A stretch of 64,000 bases of DNA from Flagellimonas allohymeniacidonis (GTDB lineage: Bacteria > Bacteroidota > Bacteroidia > Flavobacteriales > Flavobacteriaceae): positions 1 through 64,000 of the forward strand of contig NZ_SGIU01000001.1 in assembly GCF_004296335.1 (NCBI RefSeq), read 5' to 3'. This document shows positions 25,632 through 36,126 of this stretch, piece by piece (the stretch's first letter is position 1; each line of letters begins with the position of its first letter). A model generated the notes under the pieces. The model made no database searches and had not been told where the DNA came from. It saw only the letters and a program-made list of their open reading frames with translations. The position numbers and the translations under genes are program-made.

Positions 25632-27665
25632 TTACTTGACCGTGTATGTTTTTCGTTCTGGCCCTACACCTTTTAGGGTAAGGGACTTCCACTCTTTGGG
25701 CAGAATGGCATTCTTTTGTATGATGCCCTCTTCGCCAATATCCAAGCCTCCAAAACCAAACAAAACTACCTGTAGCATACCTCCAGCCCCTGTGGCAAAA
25801 TAGGGGTTGTCACTGGTAGCGGCTTCAGCAAGTGCTCCAAACGGAGGGCGTTTGTTGGGTTCATAACTTCTTCTGAAAAGTCGGTAGGCCTCTTTGGCAT
25901 TTCCTAGGCGGGCGTAGATCACTGCAAAAACAGACTGCCCCATAGCTGGACCTTCTTCAGCCAGTTTTGGCTCGTAATATTTCAAATCCTTTAGTACGGT
26001 TTCTTCATCATTGACTACATCCAAGGGGTAAGTCAATAAATTGACATCGGCCTGTTTTATCCGTTCTCCATCATAATCAGCGTGCTCTTTTGTAGTTCCA
26101 TCAGGAAATTTGAGTATCCTGATTTTGGAAGCGACTTCGTTCCACTCAGGATTTGCTACTTCGCCGACAGCTTTTGCCGCTTCAGTGGCATATTGCAACG
26201 CCGTAATGGCAGAACCATTGGTAAAGGCATTGTCATCTACGTTAGGCGCAAACTCATTGGCACCCACCACATTTTTTATGCTATAACTGCCATCTTCGTT
26301 TTTTGTGGAACGGCTCACCCAATAATCAGCAACTTCTTTCATCATAGGATAGCCTCGTCCTTTGAGCCAGTCCATGTTTTGGGTTACCCTATAATAATTC
26401 CAAAAGGCAATGGCCACATCGGCGGTGATGTGATGCTCGAAAGTTCCGGTGAGTGCCCAAGCAGGTGTGGCTTCTTCGCCAGTGTCGTCGCTTTCCCAAG
26501 GAAACATGGCGCCCTTGTACCCAAAATTAATGGCCTTTTCTTTAGCCTTGCCCAGTCGGTCTGAGCGGTAGTTGACCAAAGAACGGGCAATATCTTGGTT
26601 CAACATCAAAAGGGGAGGGAACATCCACAATTCGGTGTCCCAAAAAATATGTCCGTTGTAGTTTTGCGAAGACAATCCCATTGGCGCAATGCTAAGATTG
26701 GAATCTCCTCGGGAAAATGCATAAAGATGATAAAGGGCCAGCCTTACATCCAATTGATCTTGAAGATTGCCTTCAATAATGATATCTCCTTCCCAAAGCT
26801 CTTCCCATAATTTTCTATGTTGCCCCAACAAATCTTCACGAGGGGTCAACAAGTTGAAGATGACAAAACGCTCCGATTCGGTTTGTGGGTCTTCAAAATC
26901 TTGGGTGCTACAAACAGCACCTGTCCAAGCAAACTCAAAAGTCTCACCTTTTTTCAACTCTTTTTCAAAAGAAAGGCGATTATCATAAGGGGTCACCATA
27001 TCATGAACCAGCTCAGGACGTTGGTTTTCGCGAGTGGAATTGATGGCATGCCATATAAAGGTGGCCGAAGTACCTACCAGATGTCTTCCCAATCGACTTT
27101 CGGCTACCGTCTGCAAAATGGGCATGGTGGTTTCAAGGTCTTGCAGTACCCTAAAGGTACTATTGGGGCTGTGGTATTCATCCGGCGTTTCAATAATACC
27201 TGTTGCTTTGATTTCTATATCCTCCAAAGGTTCGACGTGAACATCAATATATCCGGAATACTGAATGTTTCTTAAGGCATAAATGGTGTAAGAGACCTTT
27301 GCTTTATTCTTAAAGGTAAAACTTGTGGTGAACCCAGCGGTCTTCATATTGAGACTTTGAGACCAATTGGACACATTGTTTTCATCAACTTTTTCACCGT
27401 TAATTTCTAATTCGAGTTGGGCGAAATTCATCCCTAAAAGAATCTTGCTTACCCCTAGGGGAGATTCCTTGTCATAGACATTATTGAGAATGATGGAACG
27501 GGTCTGAAAGGGTTTGTCCTCGGGAAGAATTCCAATTCTTCCGTTGGCGGCCACGATTCCGGTATATTTTTCAACTTTTCCTGAAGATAAGGTCCAACCA
27601 TCTTCTTGGCATAGGACGGAGAGACAAAATAACAAACAAATTGTAAGGCTGATAGGATGTTTCAT
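25632..27665 (-). CDS. Exported glycoside hydrolase family 65 enzyme
   Basis: 677 residues with a signal peptide (about 1-19, ending VLCQ). GH65 architecture: an N-terminal beta-super-sandwich (about 25-270), a helical linker and an (alpha/alpha)6 barrel with IFWDTELWMFPPLLM (substrate-site aromatics) and VVGANEFAPNVDDNAFTNGS, in which E471 is the likely catalytic acid. The short C-terminal jelly-roll is reduced. Most GH65 members are cytosolic phosphorylases. Export argues for a hydrolase, with E570/E571 (AEEGPAMG) as base candidates. The natural substrate is probably an alpha-glucobiose such as kojibiose, nigerose, maltose or trehalose. The gene follows pgmB by 9 bp. Confidence 0.88.
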   Translation of the reverse strand: MKHPISLTICLLFCLSVLCQEDGWTLSSGKVEKYTGIVAANGRIGILPEDKPFQTRSIILNNVYDKESPLGVSKILLGMNFAQLELEINGEKVDENNVSNWSQSLNMKTAGFTTSFTFKNKAKVSYTIYALRNIQYSGYIDVHVEPLEDIEIKATGIIETPDEYHSPNSTFRVLQDLETTMPILQTVAESRLGRHLVGTSATFIWHAINSTRENQRPELVHDMVTPYDNRLSFEKELKKGETFEFAWTGAVCSTQDFEDPQTESERFVIFNLLTPREDLLGQHRKLWEELWEGDIIIEGNLQDQLDVRLALYHLYAFSRGDSNLSIAPMGLSSQNYNGHIFWDTELWMFPPLLMLNQDIARSLVNYRSDRLGKAKEKAINFGYKGAMFPWESDDTGEEATPAWALTGTFEHHITADVAIAFWNYYRVTQNMDWLKGRGYPMMKEVADYWVSRSTKNEDGSYSIKNVVGANEFAPNVDDNAFTNGSAITALQYATEAAKAVGEVANPEWNEVASKIRILKFPDGTTKEHADYDGERIKQADVNLLTYPLDVVNDEETVLKDLKYYEPKLAEEGPAMGQSVFAVIYARLGNAKEAYRLFRRSYEPNKRPPFGALAEAATSDNPYFATGAGGMLQVVLFGFGGLDIGEEGIIQKNAILPKEWKSLTLKGVGPERKTYTVK

Positions 27666-27674
27666 GTTAGGACT

Positions 27675-28334
27675 TTAAAACAAGTCCTTAAAATAAGATT
27701 TTATTTCGAAAAGCGTGGCTTCGGCCATGGTATCAAAACGAAGGTGTGCGTGCCCCACACGTTCATAGGGACCAATACCAACACTGTAGAAACCACCATT
27801 TTTGGCGGCATCTATACCCTTTTCGGCATCTTCAAATACAATACATTCTTCGGGCTGTAATCCGAGTTTTTCTGCTCCAAAAAGAAAAATTGCGGGATTC
27901 GGTTTGCTTTTGGTAACACTGTGTCCATCGCCTACAACATCAAAATAACCGGTAGCGCTTAATTGCTCCAGTACTTTTTGTGCATTTTTGCTGGAGCTTC
28001 CCAGGGCCACGTGAAACCCCTCGGTTCTTAAATGAGTTAGAATTTCTTTGGCTCCCGGGAGGAAATCCTCCGGAGTGATATCATTCAATAGGTCTTGATA
28101 CACCACATTTTTCTTTGTGGCCAATTCCACAAGGGTCTCGTCATCCAGAGAAATTTCGTTGTGATCTAGGATGAATCTCAGGGAATCCATTCTCGATATT
28201 CCTCGAAGGTTTTCGTTCACTTCGCGGTCAAATTCCCAACCCATTTCGTCCGATAGTTTTTTCCAAGCTAGAAAATGCTGTTCCGCAGTATCGGTGATGA
28301 CTCCATCCAAATCGAAGATGAATCCCTTGATCAT
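27675..28334 (-). CDS. pgmB: Beta-phosphoglucomutase
   Basis: 219 residues from the ATG at 28334 (MIKGFIFDLDGVITDTA); the longer frame to 28352 adds six residues of no value. It is a HAD-superfamily enzyme with nucleophile D8, acid/base D10, the cap domain motif LRGISRMDSL, the GSSSKNAQKVL motif and the FEDAEKGIDAAKNGG loop. It converts beta-glucose 1-phosphate to glucose 6-phosphate. The usual partner is a cytosolic GH65 or GH13 phosphorylase, yet the GH65 gene beside it is exported. Confidence 0.92.
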   Translation of the reverse strand: MIKGFIFDLDGVITDTAEQHFLAWKKLSDEMGWEFDREVNENLRGISRMDSLRFILDHNEISLDDETLVELATKKNVVYQDLLNDITPEDFLPGAKEILTHLRTEGFHVALGSSSKNAQKVLEQLSATGYFDVVGDGHSVTKSKPNPAIFLFGAEKLGLQPEECIVFEDAEKGIDAAKNGGFYSVGIGPYERVGHAHLRFDTMAEATLFEIKSYFKDLF

Positions 28335-28588
28335 AGCTAGTGTTTTAAGCATGCAAAGAAATAACGAAAATTGTTAAGAAAAAAGCTACTTAAGGCAATA
28401 TTCCATTTTTTAGAGGTGCGTATCCCTCACAGGTTTTTGCTATTTTTTTGGAAAGCAGGCTGGCAAAAAACCTATATTTTTAGTGATTGAAAGCAATTCA
28501 TATGGGCAGAAAGATCGGTATTGAAGAGGCGTTTATAAATTGTTGGAAATATCCCTAAAAAGATACTTTTTCAACTCGCTCAAATTGC

Positions 28589-28596
28589 TATTTTTG
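28589..28596 (+). promoter_or_regulatory. guaA -7 promoter box
   Basis: TATTTTTG matches TAnnTTTG exactly and ends three bases before the chosen guaA ATG at 28600, predicting a leaderless mRNA. A second, weaker box (TATTTTTA near 28473-28480) lies further upstream and could give a leadered transcript. Confidence 0.45.
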
Positions 28597-28599
28597 CCC

Positions 28600-30129
28600 A
28601 TGCATAACAACGTACTTATCCTAGATTTTGGTTCTCAGTACACCCAGTTGATAGCGCGACGCGTAAGAGAACTTAACATTTATTCAGAAATTAAGCCGTA
28701 TAACCATCTCCCTGAGGATTTATCGCTGTACAAAGCTGTTATTCTCTCCGGTTCACCTTTCTCGGTGCGGTCTGAGGATGCTCCCCATCCTGATTTATCT
28801 GAAATAAAAGGCAAAATACCTTTGTTGGCCATTTGTTATGGTGCACAATACTTGGCCCATTTCAATGGAGGTAATGTGGCGCCTTCCGCTACTCGGGAAT
28901 ACGGTCGGGCACACTTAAGAGCACTGAACGGAGACGAGTTTTTGAAGAATATTTCTGAAGGCAGCCAAGTTTGGATGAGCCATAGCGATACCATCAAAAC
29001 GTTGCCGGATAATGCCGTCTTATTGGCCAGTACCGAAGATGTGGAAAATGCAGTTTTCCGCATTGACGGGGAAGACACATATGGCATTCAATTTCATCCC
29101 GAAGTGTACCATACAAAGGAAGGCTCCCAGCTTTTGCGAAATTTTCTGGTCGATATTGCAGGATTGGAACAAGATTGGACCCCTGATGCCTTTGTGGAGA
29201 CCACGGTTCAAGAACTAAAAAATAAGATAGGATCGGATAAGGTCATTTTGGGCCTTTCAGGTGGGGTGGATTCCAGCGTGGCGGCCATGCTTTTGCATAA
29301 AGCCATAGGAAATCAGCTGCATTGTATTTTCGTAAACAACGGATTGTTGCGAAAAAATGAGTTTGAAACCGTACTTCACCAATATGAAGGTATGGGACTG
29401 AACGTGAAGGGAGTTGATGCTTCGGCACGTTTTTTGGATGCCTTGGCTGGAGAGTCTGACCCTGAAAAGAAACGTAAGATCATTGGAAGGGTTTTTATCG
29501 AGGTTTTTGATGATGAGGCCCACCAAGTGGAAAATGCAAAATGGCTTGCGCAGGGTACTATTTATCCTGATAGGATAGAATCCGTATCGGCGAGTGGCGG
29601 CCCATCGGCCACCATTAAAAGCCACCATAACGTGGGCGGACTGCCAGATTTTATGAAAATGGAAATTGTGGAACCATTAAAACTATTGTTCAAGGACGAA
29701 GTACGAAGAGTAGGGGCCAGTATGGGCATGCCCGCATCTATTTTGGGAAGACATCCTTTTCCGGGTCCAGGATTGGGCATTCGTATTTTGGGTGACATTA
29801 CCCCTGAAAAGGTGTCTATACTACAAGAGGTGGATGCCATATTTATTGACGGGCTCAAAAAATGGGGACTGTACGATAAGGTTTGGCAGGCCGGTGCCAT
29901 GTTGCTTCCGGTGCAAAGTGTTGGTGTTATGGGTGATGAACGTACCTATGAACGGTGTGTGACCCTGAGAGCAGTGGAAAGTACGGATGGTATGACCGCA
30001 GATTGGGTGAATTTACCCTATGAATTTCTACAAAAGACCTCCAATGATATAATAAACAGGGTTAAGGGCGTTAATAGAGTAGTGTATGACATTAGTTCTA
30101 AGCCACCTGCAACTATAGAATGGGAATGA
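28600..30129 (+). CDS. guaA: GMP synthase (glutamine-hydrolysing)
   Basis: 509 residues from the ATG at 28600, where [21 protein letters not shown] begins the family. The 20 extra codons back to 28540 start with TTG and match nothing. A class I glutamine amidotransferase domain occupies 1-190 with nucleophile C79 in AICYGAQ and the later [10 protein letters not shown]. The ATP-pyrophosphatase domain has the PP-loop SGGVDSS (220-226). The dimerisation domain ends in the conserved KPPATIEWE. It makes GMP from XMP. The stop overlaps the next start by 4 bp, so GuaA production is coupled to an envelope protein. Confidence 0.96.
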   Translation: MHNNVLILDFGSQYTQLIARRVRELNIYSEIKPYNHLPEDLSLYKAVILSGSPFSVRSEDAPHPDLSEIKGKIPLLAICYGAQYLAHFNGGNVAPSATREYGRAHLRALNGDEFLKNISEGSQVWMSHSDTIKTLPDNAVLLASTEDVENAVFRIDGEDTYGIQFHPEVYHTKEGSQLLRNFLVDIAGLEQDWTPDAFVETTVQELKNKIGSDKVILGLSGGVDSSVAAMLLHKAIGNQLHCIFVNNGLLRKNEFETVLHQYEGMGLNVKGVDASARFLDALAGESDPEKKRKIIGRVFIEVFDDEAHQVENAKWLAQGTIYPDRIESVSASGGPSATIKSHHNVGGLPDFMKMEIVEPLKLLFKDEVRRVGASMGMPASILGRHPFPGPGLGIRILGDITPEKVSILQEVDAIFIDGLKKWGLYDKVWQAGAMLLPVQSVGVMGDERTYERCVTLRAVESTDGMTADWVNLPYEFLQKTSNDIINRVKGVNRVVYDISSKPPATIEWE

Positions 30130-32267
30130 AAAAATTTAAAATCGCTTTTGTGGCCCTTGTTTTTTTGGCCACTTCCAAGATTACTGCCCAGCAGTATACC
30201 ACCCACGCGGTGAAGGAAGGGGAGACCTTACAGAGTATTTCCCAAAAATATCGGGTAACTCCCTACACCATTATTCAATCCAACAAAGAAATTAAGACCG
30301 CTGCTGATGTAAAACCCAATACGGTTTTGATTATACCCTTGGACGGAAAAATTGTTCAGACCGAAGAAAAGGTAGAGGAGCAAGAAGTTGAAGAAGTAAA
30401 ACCCATAAGTTTTTCGCGACATCGGGTGCGCAAACGTGAAACCTTGTTTTCGCTTACCCAACGCTATGAAATCACCGAGGAGCAGCTCAAACGTTTTAAC
30501 AGACAACTATACTCGGAGCCCTTGAAAAAGGGAATGGTATTGCAAATACCCAAGTATCCTGAGGTGGACCCCAATGAGGAAAAGGAACTCGATTTTGAGA
30601 CCTATACCGTAAAACCGAAGGAGACACGATGGAGTATCGCCCATAAATATGGAATTACCATAGACAGCCTATTGGTTTTGAATCCGGATTTGGACAAAAA
30701 CAGCAATTATTTGGCTATGGGCGAGGAGCTAAAATTGCCCAGACCCAAAGGCGATAGTTTAAAGGATCAGCAGATAGACTTGTTTACTTCATACACCGTT
30801 CCCGCCAAAATGACCTTGTATAGTCTGGGCAAAGAATTTAGTATTCCTTCCGATTCCATTGTGAAGTTGAATCCTGAAATCATGCAACAGGGTGGACTTA
30901 AGGAAGGGATGGTCATTCGACTTCCCAAAAAGAAAGATACCAGTGGAGAGGTGAATACGGACAACTTCATTTTTTATGAAGTTAAGCCCAAACAAAACAT
31001 CTTTAGGTTGACCCAAAACCTGAAAATCACCCGTGAAGAACTCTTTAATTTGAATCCTTCTTTGGAAAATGGATTGAAAGCGGGTATGGTATTAAAAATT
31101 CCAAGGGCCAATGCGCAGGGATTGGAGGTAAAGAATGCCTTGGTATTGGACAAAATCAATTTGAGGGACAGTATCAATATTGCCAACAGACCCAAGTTGG
31201 TGTTTATGTTGCCGTTTCGGCTAGATCGTATCAATTTTAATGATGGAAAAAAGACCAGGAACCAGGTCATGACCCGTAAGGACCTTAGCCTAAGTCTTGG
31301 ATTCTATTCAGGTGCCCTTGTGGCTTTGGATTCCATTAAAAAACTGGGCGTGTCTGTAGATGTGAAAACCTATGATACCCAATTGAGTGTTGAAAAAGTG
31401 AAGGAAACTCTACTTAGGGAAAATCTTATGGGAGTAAATGCGATTATAGGGCCAATTGCTCCTTTGGCATTGGATGAAGTTGCAGTTCAGGCCTCTTCCA
31501 AAAATATTCCGGTTATTGCTCCAACGGCTTCAAAAAGTGTTTTGAGTCATGGAAATGTATTTTATTCTGTTCCGAAAGAGGAAGTGCTCCGAGCCAAAAT
31601 GTTGAGCTACCTTAAAAAAACCCATACGGACCAGAATGTGGTCATTATCGCAGATTCAACGCATCAAGCAGCGTATGATTCCATACTCAATAAGTTTCCA
31701 GCTGCTCAAATCGCAAAGATTATCGATAATAAGTCCTTGCACTTGGATGAATTTTTAATTCAGCTTTCCGAAACCAAAGAGAATTGGGTGTTTGTTGAGA
31801 CAAATCAGCCCAACATGGTTTCTAGTGTTAGCTCAATTCTGAATTCTGCGAATACCGAAGAAATTCCTGTGCGTATGTTCACAACAAGTTTCAACAACGC
31901 TTTTGAGGATGATGCCATATCAAAAACGCACCTCTCCAATCTGCGTTTTACGTATCCTTCGTTTTATAGGGAATTGGGCAATGATGCTTTTTCAAGAGCC
32001 TACCGAAAACGCTTTAGGGGTGTAAAGCCCGACAGGTATGCGGCCCGAGGTTTTGATGTTACCATGGATGTTTTGCTGAAACTTGCCTATCAAAACAATT
32101 TGTTTGAAACTTCCAAGATCATTGGTCTCACCGAATATTCAGGAAACCGATTTAACTATTTCAACGATTGGTCTTCGGGGTATTTTAACAAAGCGGCCTA
32201 TATAATGGAGTACGATAGTTTACAAATAAAAGAAATCAAACTGGATGACCTCGAAAGTAACCTATAA
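30126..32267 (+). CDS. Five-LysM protein with periplasmic-binding-protein-like domain
   Basis: 713 residues from the ATG at 30126 (ATGA overlap with guaA); an ATG two codons earlier is also possible. A signal peptide (about 1-22, ending ITAQ) is followed by five LysM repeats at about 23-75, 96-145, 157-205, 220-268 and 280-325 (for example [20 protein letters not shown]). LysM domains bind peptidoglycan. From about 355 to 700 comes a type I periplasmic-binding fold like LivJ/LpoA ([25 protein letters not shown] segment [20 protein letters not shown] [11 protein letters not shown]). A cell-wall-bound sensor or an LpoA-like activator of wall synthesis is plausible, but that is inference. Confidence 0.88.
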   Translation: MKKFKIAFVALVFLATSKITAQQYTTHAVKEGETLQSISQKYRVTPYTIIQSNKEIKTAADVKPNTVLIIPLDGKIVQTEEKVEEQEVEEVKPISFSRHRVRKRETLFSLTQRYEITEEQLKRFNRQLYSEPLKKGMVLQIPKYPEVDPNEEKELDFETYTVKPKETRWSIAHKYGITIDSLLVLNPDLDKNSNYLAMGEELKLPRPKGDSLKDQQIDLFTSYTVPAKMTLYSLGKEFSIPSDSIVKLNPEIMQQGGLKEGMVIRLPKKKDTSGEVNTDNFIFYEVKPKQNIFRLTQNLKITREELFNLNPSLENGLKAGMVLKIPRANAQGLEVKNALVLDKINLRDSINIANRPKLVFMLPFRLDRINFNDGKKTRNQVMTRKDLSLSLGFYSGALVALDSIKKLGVSVDVKTYDTQLSVEKVKETLLRENLMGVNAIIGPIAPLALDEVAVQASSKNIPVIAPTASKSVLSHGNVFYSVPKEEVLRAKMLSYLKKTHTDQNVVIIADSTHQAAYDSILNKFPAAQIAKIIDNKSLHLDEFLIQLSETKENWVFVETNQPNMVSSVSSILNSANTEEIPVRMFTTSFNNAFEDDAISKTHLSNLRFTYPSFYRELGNDAFSRAYRKRFRGVKPDRYAARGFDVTMDVLLKLAYQNNLFETSKIIGLTEYSGNRFNYFNDWSSGYFNKAAYIMEYDSLQIKEIKLDDLESNL

Positions 32268-32649
32268 CGGAGATCTTCGCACAACATGTCTGCACCTCAG
32301 GTCGGGCAATGAATTTATAACCGATGCTCCAATTGATAACAATGGAAAAGGGGAAGCATTTTCCCCAACGGATACGGTAGCAACTGGTTTGGCGAGCTGT
32401 ATGATGACCATGATGGGCATAAAGGCAAGGGATTTGGGAGTTGACTTGGTGGGTTCGGAGGCTGAGGTTACTAAACATATGGCTGCCAATCCTCGTCGTA
32501 TTGCCAAAATTGAACTGACTTTAGAACTGCCAGAAGCGGTTTCCGAAAAGAACCGAAAGATTTTGGAACATACGGCAAATACCTGTCCCGTTCACTTCAG
32601 TCTGCACCCCGATATTGAAAAAGTAATAGAATTTAAGTGGGGAAGGTAG
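32245..32649 (+). CDS. OsmC/Ohr-family peroxiredoxin-like protein
   Basis: 134 residues of the OsmC fold. The two redox cysteines lie in GLASCMMTMMG and ANTCPVHFS, as in OsmC proteins that reduce organic hydroperoxides with a thiol cofactor. Partnership with bacillithiol (bshC is in the window) is possible but not shown. The start overlaps the LysM gene by 23 bp and the stop overlaps the DUF922 gene by 13 bp, so it sits in a tightly packed transcription unit. Confidence 0.9.
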   Translation: MTSKVTYNGDLRTTCLHLRSGNEFITDAPIDNNGKGEAFSPTDTVATGLASCMMTMMGIKARDLGVDLVGSEAEVTKHMAANPRRIAKIELTLELPEAVSEKNRKILEHTANTCPVHFSLHPDIEKVIEFKWGR

Positions 32650-33170
32650 TTTTCATATTCGCTTTTTTGTTCCTTGGATTTTTTGGATTTGCGCAAGAAA
32701 TCGAGGAAAGTATTCTGTGGAATCCAAACAGAAAACTCAGCTGGTCCGATTTTAAAGGAAAAATACCTCCAGCGGCCGTTCCAGCGGCAACAACAGCAAG
32801 TGGAATAAGCTACAAGTATTCGGCAAACTTGATTCACCATGAGGTGGATTTGGATTTTGAGGTCAATGCCTACTTCTATCCCAATGAATCATGGTACAAA
32901 CCCAATGATTGCGACGATTTGATTTTAAGTCATGAGCAACTTCACTTCGATATCTCTGAGCTTTTTGCGCGTAAAATGCGGAAGAAATTGGCACGCACTT
33001 CCTTTTCTGACAACGTAAAAGCTGAAATTCGCAGGATTTACAAGGACATCCTTCAGGAACTAGAAGATTTTCAGGATCAATATGACTGGGAGACCAATTT
33101 TTCAAGAAATCGGGAGAAGCAATTGGAATGGAATAAAAAGATTGCCAAAGCACTTCAAAATCCTAGCTAG
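32637..33170 (+). CDS. DUF922-like exported protein with HExxH motif
   Basis: 177 residues from a GTG start at 32637. No ATG exists early, and this start yields a clean signal peptide (VVFIFAFLFLGFFGFAQ). The mature part opens with NRKLSWSDFKG, then has LSHEQLHFDISELFA near residue 99, an HExxH zinc-peptidase-like motif (H-E-Q-L-H) found in DUF922. Whether it is a working protease is unknown. Its reading frame overlaps the OsmC gene by 13 bp. Confidence 0.82.
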   Translation: MGKVVFIFAFLFLGFFGFAQEIEESILWNPNRKLSWSDFKGKIPPAAVPAATTASGISYKYSANLIHHEVDLDFEVNAYFYPNESWYKPNDCDDLILSHEQLHFDISELFARKMRKKLARTSFSDNVKAEIRRIYKDILQELEDFQDQYDWETNFSRNREKQLEWNKKIAKALQNPS

Positions 33171-33228
33171 TTCTTTTTTTAGTCTTCAAGATTGGAAACT
33201 TTGGACCCATGGCCAATGTGGCCTTTGC

Positions 33229-34092
33229 CTAAACATCGCATCTAAGGAAAGCATCTTTTAAAGCACCAATTTTGTCATCCCAGGTCACAATAAACTCTTG
33301 GGCCACATGGCCCTGAAATCCAGTATCCAAAATAGCCTTCATAATGGCGGGATAAAACAGTTCTTGGGTCTCATCAATCTCATTGCGCCCAGGCACACCT
33401 GCCGTATGGTAATGTCCAAAGTAGGGATGGTACTCCTGTATGGTCTGTATGATATTTCCCTCCTGAACCTGCATATGGTAAATGTCGTAAAGCAGTTTAA
33501 AGTTATCACTACCCAAACGTCTGCACAATTCAACGCCCCAAAGGGTGCTATCGCACATATAATCTGGGTGGTTGATTTGATTGAACAGTTCCATTTGAAT
33601 GACCACACCGTGTTTCTCTGCCAAGGGTAAAATTTGGGAAATTCCCTCAACGCAGTTTTGCAGTCCGACATAATCGTCCATACCCCTGCGGTTACCACTA
33701 AAACAAATGAGGTTGGTATAGCCAGCTTCCGCTACTTGGGGAATTACTTCGGTATAGTTTTCAATAAGTTGATCATGGTACTTTGGGTCGTTCCAACCTT
33801 CAGTCAAACTGATTTCAGCACCATTGCACATGGAGCAATGGATATCATATTTTTTTAGTAATGGCCAATCCTTGGGCCCAATGAGGTCAATGGCCTTAAT
33901 GCCCAAACTATTCAAAATCTTAAGAAACTCTTCCAAAGGAAGGTAATTGAAGCACCATTGGCACACGCTGTGGTTGAGGTTGTTCTTAAGCTTAAAATCT
34001 TGCTGTGGGATAGATTGTTGCCCCAAAAGGGCAGAGGAAGCCAATCCGGCCGAACCCACAGTCGCAGAGGCAATAAAATCACGTCGTTTCAT
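33229..34092 (-). CDS. Tat-exported hydroxypyruvate isomerase-like TIM-barrel protein
   Basis: 287 residues from the ATG at 34092 (MKRRDFIASATVGSAGLASS); the frame to 34128 adds 12 residues before a clear Tat signal with the RRDF core. The mature protein is an AP-endonuclease-2/xylose-isomerase-like barrel of the Hyi group. Likely metal and catalytic residues include the glutamate in VIQMELFNQ, the aspartate/histidine in LLYDIYHMQ, the histidine pair in FGHYHTAGVPGR and the glutamate in VAQEFIV. It probably isomerises a sugar acid or keto sugar in the periplasm. It diverges from the DUF3820 gene over a 43-bp gap. Confidence 0.9.
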   Translation of the reverse strand: MKRRDFIASATVGSAGLASSALLGQQSIPQQDFKLKNNLNHSVCQWCFNYLPLEEFLKILNSLGIKAIDLIGPKDWPLLKKYDIHCSMCNGAEISLTEGWNDPKYHDQLIENYTEVIPQVAEAGYTNLICFSGNRRGMDDYVGLQNCVEGISQILPLAEKHGVVIQMELFNQINHPDYMCDSTLWGVELCRRLGSDNFKLLYDIYHMQVQEGNIIQTIQEYHPYFGHYHTAGVPGRNEIDETQELFYPAIMKAILDTGFQGHVAQEFIVTWDDKIGALKDAFLRCDV

Positions 34093-34135
34093 TTGGATGG
34101 ATTGTACCAAGAAAGATAGTACATTCACCCTACAA

Positions 34136-36084
<1,949 letters not shown>

Positions 36085-36126
36085 CCACCTGAAGAGCGAG
36101 AAAAAAATTTCTACTAAATAATTTTC

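Noticed and set aside
26082..27275. Several frames antisense to the GH65 gene
   Set aside because: The GH65 catalytic motifs are on the minus strand and the frames overlap one another.
33947..34135. Upstream extension of the DUF3820 frame
   Set aside because: It runs antisense through the Tat signal of the TIM-barrel gene; the DUF3820 core starts at 34136.
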